Made by a program: the position numbers and the translations under genes. From positions 62,001 through 126,000 of the forward strand of contig NZ_JACFXV010000034.1 in assembly GCF_014050225.1 (NCBI RefSeq): a DNA stretch of 64,000 nt. The letters are read 5' to 3'. Below are positions 29,989 through 40,609 of this stretch, one piece after another. Under the pieces are notes generated by a model. It had not been told where the DNA came from. It saw only the letters and a list, made by a program, of their open reading frames with translations, and did not search any database. This DNA comes from Stappia albiluteola. GTDB taxonomy: Bacteria; Pseudomonadota; Alphaproteobacteria; Rhizobiales; Stappiaceae. Position 1 is the first letter of the stretch; the number at the start of each line of letters is the position of its first letter.

Positions 29989-30843
29989 ATGCCGAGGGTG
30001 CGGGCCGGCTTCGTCCTGACGATCCTCACACTGGTGACGCTGACGCTCATTCCCGTGCAGTGGGCCGCAGTCAGGACCCGTCGTCCGCTCGCCCGACGCC
30101 TGCCCGTGCTGTGGCATCGCATCGCCTGCGCCCTTGTCGGCATCCGCGTCATCGAGCGTGGCCGCCCCGCTTCCGAGCGGCCGCTGCTGGTGACCGCCAA
30201 CCACGCCTCCTGGATCGACATTACGGTGCTTGGATCGCGCATGCCGCTCTCCTTCATCGCCAAGTCGGAAGTGGCCGGCTGGCCCGTCTTCGGCCTGTTC
30301 GCCAGGCTGCAGCGCACCGTCTTCGTCGACCGCCAGCGCCGCTCGGAAACGGGCAGGGTCGCGCGCGAGATCGGCGCGAGGCTCGTCGGGGGCGATGCCA
30401 TGGTGCTGTTTGCCGAAGGGACGTCGAACGACGGCAACGGCGTGCTGCCCTTCCGCTCCGCCCTCATCGGAGCGGCCCGTCACGCGCTGGGCGATGCGGG
30501 CGCGGAGGTTTACGTGCAGCCTTTGTCCATCGCCTATACCCGTCTGCAGGGCCTGCCGATGGGCCGGCAGTTCCGCCCGCATGTGGCCTGGTACGGCGAC
30601 ATGGAGATGATCGGCCACTTCCTGGCCGTCTGCCGCGACGGGGCCATCGATGTCGAGCTCACCTGGGGCCAACCGGTTCCCGTCGGCAGCGCAACGGACC
30701 GCAAGGAACTCACCCGCTATCTGGAGTCGACGGTGCGCGAGATGACGGCGGCCGTGCTTTCCGGGCGCGAGCCGGCTGTCGCGGACGGGAAAGCTCGCCT
30801 ATTCTCAAGCGGAGAGAAAACCGTTAAAGCTGGCGCCGCCTGA
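29989..30843 (+). CDS. olsA: Acyltransferase, PlsC/OlsA family
   Basis: A 284-aa 1-acylglycerol-3-phosphate-acyltransferase-fold protein with the HX4D motif as NHASWID (about residues 70-76) and the EGT motif as FAEGTSNDG. An N-terminal hydrophobic segment ([18 protein letters not shown]) should anchor it to the inner membrane. In Sinorhizobium meliloti the gene in the same setting (mur-olsA-miaB), as I recall it, is OlsA, which adds the second acyl chain to lyso-ornithine lipid. The symbol is given on that synteny; a general lysophosphatidate acyltransferase (PlsC) is the alternative. Confidence 0.7.
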   Translation: MPRVRAGFVLTILTLVTLTLIPVQWAAVRTRRPLARRLPVLWHRIACALVGIRVIERGRPASERPLLVTANHASWIDITVLGSRMPLSFIAKSEVAGWPVFGLFARLQRTVFVDRQRRSETGRVAREIGARLVGGDAMVLFAEGTSNDGNGVLPFRSALIGAARHALGDAGAEVYVQPLSIAYTRLQGLPMGRQFRPHVAWYGDMEMIGHFLAVCRDGAIDVELTWGQPVPVGSATDRKELTRYLESTVREMTAAVLSGREPAVADGKARLFSSGEKTVKAGAA

Positions 30844-30904
30844 GGAAAGATATGGTTTCGGGCGCCGGTCGCGGCACCGGCAGGGAAGACCGGCAGGGAA
30901 AGAG

Positions 30905-32359
30905 ATGACGGACAATTCAGCTCAAGGGTCCGCCGGCCGAACGGCCGATGACGTGAACGCGAAGGGGCGGCAGGGCCGCAACGTCTTCGTCAAGACCTAT
31001 GGCTGCCAGATGAACGTCTACGATTCCGACCGCATGGCGGATGCGCTGGCGCCGGAGGGTTACAGCCTGACGCAGGTCGCAGACGATGCGGACCTGATCA
31101 TCCTCAATACCTGCCATATCCGCGAGAAGGCGGCGGAGAAGGTCTATTCCGAACTCGGGCGCCTGAGACTGCTGAAGGCGGAGCGTGAAAAATCCGGCAA
31201 GCGGCTGATGATCGGCGTGGCCGGCTGCGTCGCGCAGGCCGAGGGTGAGGAGATCGCCCGGCGCGCGCCGGTGGTGGATCTCGTCTTCGGGCCTCAGAGC
31301 TACCACCGCCTGCCGGAACTGGTGGCACGCGCCGGCAACGGATCCACCGTGGTCGAGACCGGCTTCGATGTCGCCGACAAGTTCGAGCATCTGGCGAAGC
31401 CCTCGGCCAAGGCCGTGCGTTCGCGCGGCGTGACGGCCTTCCTTACCGTTCAGGAAGGCTGCGACAAGTTCTGTACTTTCTGCGTCGTGCCTTATACGCG
31501 AGGCGCCGAGGTTTCACGCTCCGTCGGCCAGATCGTCGAGGAGGCCAGGCGGTTGGCCGATGCCGGCGTGCGCGAGGTGACGCTGCTGGGCCAGAACGTC
31601 AATGCCTGGCATGGCGAGGGGCCGGACGGGCGGAATTGGGGGCTTGGCGAACTGCTGTTCCGTCTTGCCGAAATCGAGGGCATCGACCGGCTGCGCTACA
31701 CGACCAGCCATCCGCGCGACATGGACGACGCGCTGATCGCCGCCCATCGCGACCTCGATATCCTGATGCCCTATCTTCATCTGCCCGTGCAATCCGGCTC
31801 CGACCGGGTCCTGAAGGCCATGAACCGCAAGCACACGCGGGACGTCTATTTCCGCCTGATCGAGCGGATTCGCGAAGCGCGTCCGGATATGGCGATGTCG
31901 GGCGATTTCATCGTCGGCTTCCCGGGCGAGAGCGATCTGGACTTTGCCGATACGATGGACCTGGTAGAGCGCGTCGGCTACGCCTCCGCCTTTTCCTTCA
32001 AATACAGTTCCCGTCCCGGCACGCCGGGAGCCGCGATGGCGGATCAGATCGATGAGACGGTCAAGTCGGAGCGCCTTGCGGCCTTGCAAGACCTGCTCGT
32101 GCGCCAGCAGCGGGCCTTCAATGCCTCGCTCAAGGGAAAGCGGATGGACGTGCTCTTCGAAAAGCCGGGCCGGCATGCCGGCCAGCTCGTCGGCCGCTCT
32201 CCGTGGTTGCAGCCGGTGCAGGTCGACGCCCCGGAATCCCTCATCGGGGCCTTCGCAACGGTGGAAATCGACGACGTCAGCACAAACTCACTATTCGGCA
32301 GGCTCGTAAAGGGGCAGGATAGGCAAGAATCCAACGGAAGCGTTGCGATTCCTGCCTGA
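30905..32359 (+). CDS. miaB: tRNA-2-methylthio-N6-dimethylallyladenosine synthase
   Basis: MiaB is a radical-SAM methylthiotransferase acting on i6A37 of tRNA. The 484-aa protein has an N-terminal UPF0004 domain with three cluster cysteines ([23 protein letters not shown]). The radical-SAM CxxxCxxC is CDKFCTFC near residue 187, and a C-terminal TRAM domain ends in the FGRLV region. It sits between olsA and phoH, the conserved rhizobial order. Confidence 0.96.
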   Translation: MTDNSAQGSAGRTADDVNAKGRQGRNVFVKTYGCQMNVYDSDRMADALAPEGYSLTQVADDADLIILNTCHIREKAAEKVYSELGRLRLLKAEREKSGKRLMIGVAGCVAQAEGEEIARRAPVVDLVFGPQSYHRLPELVARAGNGSTVVETGFDVADKFEHLAKPSAKAVRSRGVTAFLTVQEGCDKFCTFCVVPYTRGAEVSRSVGQIVEEARRLADAGVREVTLLGQNVNAWHGEGPDGRNWGLGELLFRLAEIEGIDRLRYTTSHPRDMDDALIAAHRDLDILMPYLHLPVQSGSDRVLKAMNRKHTRDVYFRLIERIREARPDMAMSGDFIVGFPGESDLDFADTMDLVERVGYASAFSFKYSSRPGTPGAAMADQIDETVKSERLAALQDLLVRQQRAFNASLKGKRMDVLFEKPGRHAGQLVGRSPWLQPVQVDAPESLIGAFATVEIDDVSTNSLFGRLVKGQDRQESNGSVAIPA

Positions 32360-32380
32360 GGGGAAACCAGGAGGTGGTAC

Positions 32381-33496
32381 TTGACGGGCAATGCCCATCC
32401 ACCGGCCCGTTTCGGCGCTAGTCGCGATGCGGTGCCTGCCTCCGACATGACACATGTCGTGCTGGCCTTCGACGACAATCGCCTCGTTGGCGATCTGTTC
32501 GGGCAATTCGATCAGAATCTTGCCATCATCGAACAACGACTGGGCGTGGATGCCGTCGCGCGCGGCAACCAGGTCACGATCAAGGGCATGCATCCGGCCT
32601 GCGAGCAGGCACGCCATGCGCTTGAATCCCTCTATGTCCGGTTGCAGCAGGGACATGAGATCCACCCGGCCGACGTGGAAGGGGCGTTGAGGATGGCGGC
32701 GGCCGCCGAGGCGCAGCTTACCCTGCCGACCATGGAATCGAAATCGCGCCTGGCCTTCGCGCAGGTCTCCACCCGTCGCAAGACGGTGGTTGCCCGCACG
32801 CCCGCCCAGGACGCCTATCTGAGAGCCATGGACCGGGCGGACCTTGTCTTCGGCACCGGACCAGCCGGTACCGGCAAGACCTTCCTGGCGGTCGCCTACG
32901 CGGCTACGCTGCTGGAGCGGGGTGACACGGCGCGCCTGATCCTGTCGCGTCCCGCCGTCGAGGCGGGCGAGAGGCTTGGCTTCCTGCCTGGCGACATGAA
33001 GGAAAAGGTCGATCCGTATCTGCGGCCTCTCTACGACGCGCTCTATGAGATGATGCCGCCGGAAAAGGTCGATCGCGGCCTGCAGTCGGGCATGATCGAG
33101 GTGGCGCCGCTGGCCTTCATGCGCGGGCGCACGCTCTCCAATGCGGTGGTGATCCTCGACGAGGCGCAAAACACCACCGCCATGCAGATGAAGATGTTCC
33201 TCACGCGCCTTGGCGAGAATTCCAAGATGATCGTGACGGGCGATCCGAGCCAGGTCGATCTGCCGCCGGGCCAGTCGTCGGGCTTGCGCGAGGCGCTGGC
33301 CCTGCTGCGCGAAGTGCAGGGCGTGGCGCATGTCGCCTTCACCGAGGTGGACGTGGTGCGCCACGAGCTTGTGGCGCGCATCGTCAAGGCTTATGACGAT
33401 GCCTCCCGCAAGGCCTCTGAACAGCGGGAACTGGCCGCCTCGGTGAACGAGGGCCGGGAGGCGTTGGCCTGGGAACGCCGAAGGGCGGACAGATGA
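32381..33496 (+). CDS. phoH: PhoH-family ATPase (PhoL/YbeZ type)
   Basis: The 371-aa P-loop ATPase has an N-terminal KH-like region and Walker [12 protein letters not shown] (about residues 165-175). It also has [17 protein letters not shown], the Walker B-like [11 protein letters not shown] and GDPSQVDLP. The start is a TTG at 32381, chosen because AGGAGGT lies 5 nt upstream; the next ATG (32450) lacks one. Its stop overlaps the ybeY start, the usual phoH-ybeY coupling linked to ribosome and RNA maturation. Confidence 0.93.
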   Translation: MTGNAHPPARFGASRDAVPASDMTHVVLAFDDNRLVGDLFGQFDQNLAIIEQRLGVDAVARGNQVTIKGMHPACEQARHALESLYVRLQQGHEIHPADVEGALRMAAAAEAQLTLPTMESKSRLAFAQVSTRRKTVVARTPAQDAYLRAMDRADLVFGTGPAGTGKTFLAVAYAATLLERGDTARLILSRPAVEAGERLGFLPGDMKEKVDPYLRPLYDALYEMMPPEKVDRGLQSGMIEVAPLAFMRGRTLSNAVVILDEAQNTTAMQMKMFLTRLGENSKMIVTGDPSQVDLPPGQSSGLREALALLREVQGVAHVAFTEVDVVRHELVARIVKAYDDASRKASEQRELAASVNEGREALAWERRRADR

Positions 33497-34014
33497 ACGC
33501 GCATAGCGGCGGGGCCTCCCAAGGCCTCGTCATAGACATCAGTATCGAGGCTGAGGGCTGGGCGGGGGAAGACGATCTTGCCCGGCTCGTCGGTCTGGCG
33601 GTGGAGACCGCCTTTGCCGAGGAAAGCCTTCAGGCCCTGCCGGGTTCGGAGCTGTCCGTCGTCTTCACCGACGACGCCCGCATCCGCGAGCTGAACCGCG
33701 AGTGGCGCTGCAAGGACAAGCCGACCAATGTGCTTTCCTTTCCCGGCGACGAGGGCGAGGAACCGCCATTCGGGCCGCTGCTCGGCGATATCGTGATCGC
33801 GCGGGAAACGGTGGCGCGCGAGGCGGATGAACTCGAAAAACCGTTTGACGCCCATCTAACGCACCTTGTCGTTCACGGACTCCTTCACCTTTTCGGTTAT
33901 GATCACCAAATAGACGACGAGGCCGAGGAGATGGAGGATGCCGAAAGGCGCATTCTTGCGCGACTCGGGCTCCCCGATCCCTATCAGGATGCGCCGCTTG
34001 CCGGCGACGAATAG
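33493..34014 (+). CDS. ybeY: Endoribonuclease YbeY
   Basis: YbeY is a zinc-dependent endoribonuclease involved in 16S rRNA 3-prime maturation and sRNA regulation; the S. meliloti homologue is well studied. The 173-aa product has the metal site [11 protein letters not shown] (about residues 130-140) and [20 protein letters not shown]. Its ATG overlaps the phoH stop (ATGA). corC follows 36 nt later, giving the phoH-ybeY-corC-lnt order found in many proteobacteria. Confidence 0.96.
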   Translation: MNAHSGGASQGLVIDISIEAEGWAGEDDLARLVGLAVETAFAEESLQALPGSELSVVFTDDARIRELNREWRCKDKPTNVLSFPGDEGEEPPFGPLLGDIVIARETVAREADELEKPFDAHLTHLVVHGLLHLFGYDHQIDDEAEEMEDAERRILARLGLPDPYQDAPLAGDE

Positions 34015-34050
34015 CAAAGAGGATATTCTGGTCCGCCGAGCGGACGGAAA

Positions 34051-35175
34051 ATGAAGATGACAGACTCCGAAGCCCGAAGTCCCGACGCGCCGGCCGAACA
34101 GCCTTCAGAAACAGGAGAGGCGCCGGCAGCCCGACAACCGGTCGGGACAGTGATCTTCCACCCCTTCCGCGAGGCGTTCCGCAAGCTTCGCGGCGCGTGG
34201 AACAGCGGCAAGGGTACGCTGCGCGAAAACCTCCAGGACGAGCTCGCCCGCGACGGTGGCGGGGCGGACATGATCTTCTCGCCGGAGGAGCGCATGCTGC
34301 TTGGCAACATCCTGCGCCTGCGCGAGGTGCGCGTCGATGACGTCATGGTGCCGCGCGCCGATATCGATGCGGTGGAGGAAACGATCGTCGTCGGCCGCCT
34401 GATGGACGTCTTCCGCGAATCCGGCCACTCCCGTATGCCCGTCTATCGCGACAGCCTCGACGATCCGCGCGGCATGGTCCACATCAAGGACCTGATGTCC
34501 TACTTCGTGGAAAACGCGAAGGTGAACGGCAACGGCGAGGACAGGGAGGAGGCGGAAGCGGTGGAACGCAACGCCTCAAATTCCGATCTCGGCCTCGACC
34601 TGTCGAATGTCGATCTTCAGAAACCTCTGTCCGATCTCGGTATCGTGCGGCCGATCCTGTTTGTCCCTCCGTCCATGCCGGCGACAGACCTGATGGCCAA
34701 GATGCAGGCCGGCCGCGTCCAGATGGCGCTTGTCATCGACGAGTATGGCGGTACGGACGGTCTCGTCTCGCTCGAGGACCTGGTCGAGACGGTTGTCGGC
34801 GATATCGAGGACGAGCACGACGAGGACGAGGAAACGCTGATCGCCTCCGTCGGCGACGGCGTGTGGATCGCCGATCCGCGCGCGCCGCTCGAGGAGGTCG
34901 AGGAAGAGCTCGGCGCGGATTTCAAGATCGGCGATCTCGCCGAGGAGGTCGATACGCTGGGCGGATTGCTCTTCACGCTGATCGGCCGCGTGCCGGTACG
35001 CGGCGAATTGATCTCGCCCCGCGTGCTGCCGGGTTTCGAGTTCGAGGTGCTGGACGCCGATCCCAGGCGTTTGAAGCGTCTCAGGATTCGGCGCAGGCGG
35101 GGCGAGCCGCGAGCTGTCGACAGCCGCAGGCGCGGCCGGCGCGGTCCGGGCGGCGAGACGGGTAGCGACGATTGA
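34051..35175 (+). CDS. CorC/TlyC-type CBS-domain protein
   Basis: The 374-aa protein has no membrane segments. A tandem CBS pair (MVPRADIDAVEETIVVGRL, then a second after about residue 185 with AKMQAGRVQMALVIDEYGG) is followed by the C-terminal CorC_HlyC domain. In enterobacteria CorC is linked to cobalt/magnesium efflux, and rhizobial copies are often labelled hemolysin TlyC; neither role is demonstrated here. Proline/alanine-rich residues 5-35 look disordered. An ATG two codons downstream (34057) is an equally possible start. Confidence 0.88.
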   Translation: MKMTDSEARSPDAPAEQPSETGEAPAARQPVGTVIFHPFREAFRKLRGAWNSGKGTLRENLQDELARDGGGADMIFSPEERMLLGNILRLREVRVDDVMVPRADIDAVEETIVVGRLMDVFRESGHSRMPVYRDSLDDPRGMVHIKDLMSYFVENAKVNGNGEDREEAEAVERNASNSDLGLDLSNVDLQKPLSDLGIVRPILFVPPSMPATDLMAKMQAGRVQMALVIDEYGGTDGLVSLEDLVETVVGDIEDEHDEDEETLIASVGDGVWIADPRAPLEEVEEELGADFKIGDLAEEVDTLGGLLFTLIGRVPVRGELISPRVLPGFEFEVLDADPRRLKRLRIRRRRGEPRAVDSRRRGRRGPGGETGSDD

Positions 35176-35380
35176 CCGCAACCATGACGTACTTGACCGG
35201 GGCGACGCCTCGCGCTGAACATCCTCCCCGCTTGCGGTGATTCGCCGCTATTCTGCCAAACAGGATTGGGTCCGGCTTCCCGACCGGGGTTCGGGCCCTT
35301 CGAGGCGTCGGGACGACGTTGGCCTCTGTTCCTCGCATCGGGGATGAGGCGGCGCGCGCGTCCGGGACGGGAGCAAGCGC

Positions 35381-36970
35381 GTGCAGCGACTTTCGCATGT
35401 CTTCCTGCTTGCCTGGGGCTGGCGCCGCTGGGGGCTGGCCTTGTTCGCGGGTGCGGCTTCTGCCTTGTCGCTCGCGCCGCTGGGCTGGTTCGCCGTCCTG
35501 TGGCTGACTTTTCCCGCGCTCGTCTGGCTGCTTGACGGGGCGATAGCGGCGGAAGGTACGGGACGCCGAAGGTTCCGCCCCGCCATGGCTGTCGGCTGGT
35601 GGTTCGGCTTCGGCTATCACCTGGCCGGCCTGTGGTGGATCGGGCGCGCCTTCCTCGTCGATGCCGAGGCCTTTGCCTGGCTGCTGCCGGCCGCCGTGCT
35701 CGCCATGCCGGCCGGGCTGGCGTTGTTTTCCGCCCTTTCCGGGGCGATCGCGGCCCTCTTCTGGCGGTCCGGCTGGCCTCGCATCGTGGTGCTCGCCTTT
35801 GCGCTTTCGTTGACCGACTGGCTGCGCGGCACGATCCTGACCGGCTTTCCCTGGAATACCTTCGGGCAGGCCTTCGCGGGCAATCTGGTCCTGGTGCAGG
35901 GGGCCTCGATCGTCGGTGCCTATGGCCTCGGTTTTCTTGCCATCCTCATCTTCGCCGCTCCCGCCGTCCTGGCCGACGAGGCTCCCGGACGGCGTATCTT
36001 TGCGGGCCTGGCGGCGTTGCTTCTTGCCCTGATGGCGGGCTTCGGTTTCTTCCGCCTGTCGCAGGAAAGCCCGGGCGAGGTCGCGGACACCGCGATCCGC
36101 ATCGTCCAGCCCGCCATCCCGCAGGAAGAGAAATGGTTGCCGGAAAACCGCGCCAATGTCTTTTCCACCTATGTGGAGATGAGCGGGCGTCCGTTTCCCG
36201 AAGCCCTGGCTGGCGCATCGCGGCGCCTGACCATCTGGCCGGAATCGGCGGTGCCCTTCCTGCTGACCGAGGAGCCGGGCGCGCTGGCGGCGATCGCGGG
36301 TTTCCTGAAGCCGGGCGAGACGCTGGTGACGGGAGCCATCCGCTCGGAAATACGGGGCGAGCAGCGCGTCTTCTACAACAGCATCTTCTCCATCGCCGAT
36401 GACGGCACGATCGTGGATGCCTATGACAAGGTGCGCCTGGTGCCTTTCGGCGAATACGTGCCGCTGGAGGGCTTTTTCGAGGCCTTGGGCATCCGCGGGC
36501 TCGTTCAGGGCGCGGGAACGTTCGAGGCCGGGTTCCGGCAGCGTCCGATGCGGCTGGATGGCCTGCCCGCCTTCCTGCCGCTGGTGTGCTACGAGATCAT
36601 ATTTCCGGGAATTGCATCGACCTCTGAAGAAGAGGCGGGGTGGATACTCAACGTCACCAACGACGCCTGGTTCGGCATGACTGCCGGCCCATACCAGCAT
36701 TTGGTGCAGGCGCGCTTGCGTGCCGTGGAGCAAGGAATGCCGGTAATCCGCGCCGCAAATACCGGAATTTCAGCGATTTTCGATTCCCGCGGGCGCATTC
36801 TCGATCGTCTGGAGCTTGGGGTTCGCGGAGCGATTGACGCAGCGTTGCCTGCCCGGCTTCCGCCCACATTTTATGCGCGGCACGGATTATCGTTATTTTT
36901 CATTGCCTTGCTGGTTTCGTTCGGATTTATTTTCATATTAAGACTAAAAATCAATACTCGTAATGATTGA
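35381..36970 (+). CDS. lnt: Apolipoprotein N-acyltransferase
   Basis: Lnt adds the third acyl chain to lipoproteins in the inner membrane. The 529-aa protein has a polytopic N-terminal half, then a nitrilase-like domain. Its catalytic triad is visible as Glu near 287 (TIWPESAVP), Lys near 349 (YDKVRLVPFGEY) and Cys near 402 (LVCYEIIFPG), and a C-terminal membrane helix follows. The start is GTG at 35381 with GGGAG upstream. It follows corC after a 205-nt gap with no recognised feature. Confidence 0.95.
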   Translation: MQRLSHVFLLAWGWRRWGLALFAGAASALSLAPLGWFAVLWLTFPALVWLLDGAIAAEGTGRRRFRPAMAVGWWFGFGYHLAGLWWIGRAFLVDAEAFAWLLPAAVLAMPAGLALFSALSGAIAALFWRSGWPRIVVLAFALSLTDWLRGTILTGFPWNTFGQAFAGNLVLVQGASIVGAYGLGFLAILIFAAPAVLADEAPGRRIFAGLAALLLALMAGFGFFRLSQESPGEVADTAIRIVQPAIPQEEKWLPENRANVFSTYVEMSGRPFPEALAGASRRLTIWPESAVPFLLTEEPGALAAIAGFLKPGETLVTGAIRSEIRGEQRVFYNSIFSIADDGTIVDAYDKVRLVPFGEYVPLEGFFEALGIRGLVQGAGTFEAGFRQRPMRLDGLPAFLPLVCYEIIFPGIASTSEEEAGWILNVTNDAWFGMTAGPYQHLVQARLRAVEQGMPVIRAANTGISAIFDSRGRILDRLELGVRGAIDAALPARLPPTFYARHGLSLFFIALLVSFGFIFILRLKINTRND

Positions 36971-37186
36971 CGACCGCATAGTCGTAGCGTCATCATTTTA
37001 ACGTCGTCACTACGTCTAATTGCGGACGACACTGAAAAGGAGTGTATGCAAGGTCAATTCGCTTGCTGATCTTGGTGTGGTCGCCAGTTAGACAAGGCGA
37101 AATCCAAAACAGTTCGTCGATTGTATCGGCATAAAATAAAATAACCTTAGGTCACTATGCGAGACAAACCGTGAAAGAAGGCCACA

Positions 37187-37594
37187 ATGCCCAGTAAGAA
37201 AGCACCAAACCCCATCGATGTTCATGTTGGCAGTCGAGTTAGACTTCGTCGCATGATGCTCGGCATGAGCCAGGAAAAACTTGGTGAAAGCCTTGGAATT
37301 ACCTTTCAGCAGATTCAGAAATACGAGAAGGGGACGAACCGCATCGGTGCCAGCCGTCTTCAGCATATTTCGACCGTCCTGAAGGTTCCCGTTTCCTTTT
37401 TCTTTGAGGATGCCCCCGGCACTCCCCAGGAAGCCATGGAGGCGAGCGGCACCCAGCCAACGTCCTACGTGGTCGACTTTTTGTCTTCCTCGGAAGGGTT
37501 GTCCCTCAACAAGGCCTTCGTTCGCATCGAGGATGCGCGGGTCCGCCGCCGCATCGTCGATCTCGTTCGCTCGCTTGCCGGCGAGGAGGCGTAA
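37187..37594 (+). CDS. praR: XRE/HTH_3 transcriptional regulator, PhrR/PraR type
   Basis: The 135-aa protein has an HTH_3 domain at residues 10-70 (GSRVRLRRMMLGMSQEKLGE, GITFQQIQKYEKGTNR) and a tail with SYVVDFLSSSEGLSLNKAF. It matches the rhizobial PhrR/PraR regulators, linked to acid response, biofilm and quorum-sensing control in Sinorhizobium and Rhizobium (family knowledge). Its position before metK is also the rhizobial one. The 216-nt upstream gap is AT-richer than its surroundings and should contain its promoter. Confidence 0.85.
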   Translation: MPSKKAPNPIDVHVGSRVRLRRMMLGMSQEKLGESLGITFQQIQKYEKGTNRIGASRLQHISTVLKVPVSFFFEDAPGTPQEAMEASGTQPTSYVVDFLSSSEGLSLNKAFVRIEDARVRRRIVDLVRSLAGEEA

Positions 37595-37689
37595 GAGGCC
37601 GGTGGCCGACACCCCGGCGGGCGTGCCGCGCCTGGTTGCGGAGCGTGTAACGGGGTAGCCGTGTGCGCCCGCGCCCGGACCGCCAAGGC

Positions 37690-37758
37690 TTGACGACGTC
37701 CTTCAAACGCTGCATTAGACCCGCGAAGCGGCAGGTAATACTGCCGCTTCGCGCTTTT
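37690..37758 (+). promoter_or_regulatory. metK promoter candidate plus terminator-like leader hairpin
   Basis: TTGACG (37690-37695) and CATTAG (37713-37718) are spaced 17 nt apart as -35/-10. Right after the expected start site comes a perfect 12-bp stem, GCGAAGCGGCAG (37723-37734) with CTGCCGCTTCGC (37741-37752), and then GCTTTTTG. The T-tract ends 25 nt before the metK ATG. It is either the terminator of praR or a metK attenuator. No SAM-II or SAM/SAH riboswitch core was recognised. Confidence 0.6.
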
Positions 37759-37782
37759 TGCTTCCCAGAAGGACGATCTGCC

Positions 37783-38955
37783 ATGGCGCGTCAGGACTAC
37801 CTTTTCACCTCCGAATCCGTCTCGGAGGGGCACCCGGACAAGGTGTGCGACCGTATCTCCGACACGATTGTCGACGCTTTCCTGGGCGAAATGCCCGAGG
37901 CGCGGGTCGCCTGCGAAACGCTGGCCACGACCAACCGCGTCGTCATTGCCGGCGAGACGCGCGGTCCCAATACCCTGACGCATGATTATCTCGCCCATCT
38001 GGCGCGCCTGGCCATCAAGGACATCGGCTACGAGCAGGAAGGCTTCCACTGGGAGACCTGCGACGTTGCCGTTCACCTGCATCCGCAGTCGGCTCACATC
38101 GCCCAAGGCGTGGACGCGGCGGAGAACAAGGACGAGGGCGCCGGCGACCAGGGCATCATGTTCGGCTACGCCTGCCGCGAGACGCCGGAACTGATGCCGG
38201 CGCCGATCTTCTACGCCCACAAGATCCTGCGCATGCTGGCCGAGGCCCGCAAGTCGGGCAAGGAGCCGGCGCTGGGGCCGGATGCCAAGAGCCAGGTGAC
38301 GGTCCGCTATGCGAACGGCCGTCCGGTCGGCGTCACGTCCATCGTGCTGTCCACCCAGCATCTCGACGCCTCGCTTGAATCGGAAGATGTCCGGGCGATC
38401 GTCGAACCCTATATCACCGCCGCCCTGCCTTCGGGCTGGATCTCGCGCGACACGGGCTGGCACGTCAATCCGACGGGCAAGTTCGTCATCGGCGGTCCGG
38501 ACGGCGACGCCGGCCTCACCGGCCGCAAGATCATCGTCGACACCTACGGCGGCGCGGCTCCCCATGGCGGCGGCGCGTTCTCGGGCAAGGATCCGACCAA
38601 GGTCGACAGGTCCGCGGCCTATGCCGCGCGCTACCTGGCGAAGAACGTGGTGGCCGCCGATCTCGCCGACCGCTGCACCATCCAGCTTGCCTATGCGATC
38701 GGCGTTGCCGAGCCGCTTGCGGTCTATGTCGACCTGCACGATACCGGCCGTTGCGACGAAAGCCGGCTGGAAATGGCGCTCCGCGAGGTCATGAACCTGA
38801 CCCCGCGCGGTATCCGCCAGCACCTGGGCCTCAATCGCCCGATCTACGCCCGCACCGCCGCCTACGGCCATTTCGGCCGCGAGCCGGAGGCCGATGGCGG
38901 CTTCTCCTGGGAGAAGATAGATCTGGTGCATACGCTGCGCGACATCGCGGGCTGA
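37783..38955 (+). CDS. metK: S-adenosylmethionine synthetase
   Basis: MetK makes SAM from methionine and ATP. The ATG at 37783 gives 390 aa starting [25 protein letters not shown] lies upstream. Motifs include [24 protein letters not shown] and [19 protein letters not shown], all in the family positions. It competes for the same methionine that mdeA (15 kb away) degrades. Preceded by a hairpin with a T-tract and followed by trmB after 67 nt. Confidence 0.97.
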   Translation: MARQDYLFTSESVSEGHPDKVCDRISDTIVDAFLGEMPEARVACETLATTNRVVIAGETRGPNTLTHDYLAHLARLAIKDIGYEQEGFHWETCDVAVHLHPQSAHIAQGVDAAENKDEGAGDQGIMFGYACRETPELMPAPIFYAHKILRMLAEARKSGKEPALGPDAKSQVTVRYANGRPVGVTSIVLSTQHLDASLESEDVRAIVEPYITAALPSGWISRDTGWHVNPTGKFVIGGPDGDAGLTGRKIIVDTYGGAAPHGGGAFSGKDPTKVDRSAAYAARYLAKNVVAADLADRCTIQLAYAIGVAEPLAVYVDLHDTGRCDESRLEMALREVMNLTPRGIRQHLGLNRPIYARTAAYGHFGREPEADGGFSWEKIDLVHTLRDIAG

Positions 38956-39022
38956 CAGGCAACCTCGAACGAAGATACGCCCGGCCGGAGCAATCCGGCC
39001 GGCCTTGCACGACAGCCGCGAC

Positions 39023-39709
39023 ATGACCGATCACAGGGAAGGCTCCTTCTTCGGCCGCCGCAAGGGCAAGCCCTTGCGCGAGCGCCAGACCGCGCTCATG
39101 CAGACCCTGTTGCCGCGTCTGAAGGTCGATATCGCCGCGCCGCCACCCGCCGACCTGAAAAGTCTGTTCGCCGCCGACGTCGCCGCTGTCTGGCTGGAGG
39201 TCGGTTTCGGGGGCGGCGAGCATTTTCTACACGAGGCCGCGCGCCTGCCCGACATCGGCTTCATCGGCGTGGAGCCCTTCGTCAGCGGTATGGCGAAGGC
39301 GGTCGCCGCCCTCGATGAGGCGCCGCTTGCCAATGCGCGGCTCTTCGACGACGACGCCGGCAAGCTGCTCGACTGGCTGCCCGCCTCCTCCGTCGACGGC
39401 GTCTATCAGCTCTATCCCGATCCATGGCCGAAGAAGCGGCACTGGAAGCGGCGCTTCATCAACCCGGTCAATCTCGACCGTTACCACAGGGTGATGAAAC
39501 CGGGCGCTATCTTCCGCTTCGCCAGCGATATCGACACCTATGTCGACTGGACGCTTCGCCACATGCGCGACCATCCGGGCTTCGAATGGCTGGCGGAAAG
39601 CGCGGCCGACTGGAAGACGCCCTGGCAGCCCTGGTCCGGCACGCGCTACGAGGAAAAGGCGGTCGGCGAGGGCCGCGTGCCCCGTTACCTCGAATTCCGG
39701 CGCATCTGA
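39023..39709 (+). CDS. trmB: tRNA (guanine-N7)-methyltransferase
   Basis: TrmB forms m7G46 in tRNA. From the ATG at 39023 it is 228 aa; a TTG 18 nt upstream is less likely. The SAM-binding segment [14 protein letters not shown] (about residues 58-71) and the TrmB signature [15 protein letters not shown] (about 131-145) are present. It lies between metK and the rimP leader, as in other rhizobia. Confidence 0.96.
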   Translation: MTDHREGSFFGRRKGKPLRERQTALMQTLLPRLKVDIAAPPPADLKSLFAADVAAVWLEVGFGGGEHFLHEAARLPDIGFIGVEPFVSGMAKAVAALDEAPLANARLFDDDAGKLLDWLPASSVDGVYQLYPDPWPKKRHWKRRFINPVNLDRYHRVMKPGAIFRFASDIDTYVDWTLRHMRDHPGFEWLAESAADWKTPWQPWSGTRYEEKAVGEGRVPRYLEFRRI

Positions 39710-39789
39710 CGGCGCAGCAAGGGGCGGGGATAATCTGCCCTTGCTTCCTGGCCGGTTTTGACTATATTCCGCGACAAAGTTCTCAAGCG

Positions 39790-39840
39790 GCTCGTAAGAG
39801 TGGTTGGAGAGTGGGCCCACCCGGGACCCGCTCTTTTTTG
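39790..39840 (+). ncRNA. rimP leader (putative attenuator)
   Basis: Upstream of rimP lies GAGAGTGGGCCCACCCGGG then ACCCGCTCTTTTTTG. The stem AGAGTGGG (39808-39815) with CCCGCTCT (39827-39834) is followed directly by a T-run to 39839. This matches the alphaproteobacterial rimP leader described as a premature terminator before rimP-nusA-infB. The 5-prime boundary is uncertain. Confidence 0.75.
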
Positions 39841-39936
39841 TTTCAGGGACCTGGTTTTGCCGTTTGCGAAGCGGCCGACGAAAACAGGCGTCTGTGCTTA
39901 TCCTCTTGAGCTGACGGTCGAAAGACGGGGAAATCT

Positions 39937-40521
39937 GTGCAGGATCAGGATCCAAGGCTGGTCAGGGAAAGCGGGCTGGAGGCGCGCGTCGCCGCGATAG
40001 TCGAGCCTGTCGTCGAGGATCTCGGCTACCGGTTGGTCCGGATCCGCATTTCGAGCCTGAACGGCTGTACGCTGCAGATCATGGCCGAGCGCCCCGACGG
40101 CACGATGACCGTCGAGGATTGCGAGGAGGTCAGCCGCGCGGTTTCGCCGGCGCTTGACGTGGATGATCCGATCAACCGCGCCTATCATCTGGAAGTGTCC
40201 TCGCCGGGTATCGACCGGCCGATGGTGCGGGAGGGCGATTTCGACCGCTGGAGCGGCCATGTCGTCAAGGTCGAGATGGCGATCCCGCTGGATGGGCGCA
40301 AGCGCTTCCGCGGCATCATCCTCGGCACGAAGCAGGGCGCGGCCCTGTTACGCCTCGACGACGCCAAGGCGGAGGAGGTGCGTGACGTGACGCTTCCCAT
40401 CGCCGATATCCGCGAAGCGCGGCTGGTGTTGACGGATGATCTGATCGCGGCGGCATTGCGGGCGGACAAGGCGGCGCGGGAGGGACGCGGCGCTGCGCCC
40501 GGTGAAGTTGAAGACGAGTGA
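39937..40521 (+). CDS. rimP: Ribosome maturation factor RimP
   Basis: RimP is needed for 30S maturation. The 194-aa protein begins at a GTG (39937) with GGGG nearby. It contains [10 protein letters not shown]-like sequence ([14 protein letters not shown]), [17 protein letters not shown] and the strongly conserved [13 protein letters not shown]. An acidic tail follows. It heads rimP-nusA-ylxR-infB-rbfA-truB-rpsO-pnp and is preceded by an attenuator-like leader. Confidence 0.95.
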   Translation: MQDQDPRLVRESGLEARVAAIVEPVVEDLGYRLVRIRISSLNGCTLQIMAERPDGTMTVEDCEEVSRAVSPALDVDDPINRAYHLEVSSPGIDRPMVREGDFDRWSGHVVKVEMAIPLDGRKRFRGIILGTKQGAALLRLDDAKAEEVRDVTLPIADIREARLVLTDDLIAAALRADKAAREGRGAAPGEVEDE

Positions 40522-40609
40522 AATTCGACCGGGACGGTGCCCATGCGGGTGCGGTCCTCAGGGAGTGAAGGGCCCGGCTTGCGAGCGGGCGCCAAAGGAG
40601 TGAACTGAG

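Noticed and set aside
37595-37783. SAM-II or SAM/SAH riboswitch before metK
   Set aside because: Only a simple terminator-like hairpin is visible; no pseudoknot core resembling a known SAM riboswitch was recognised.
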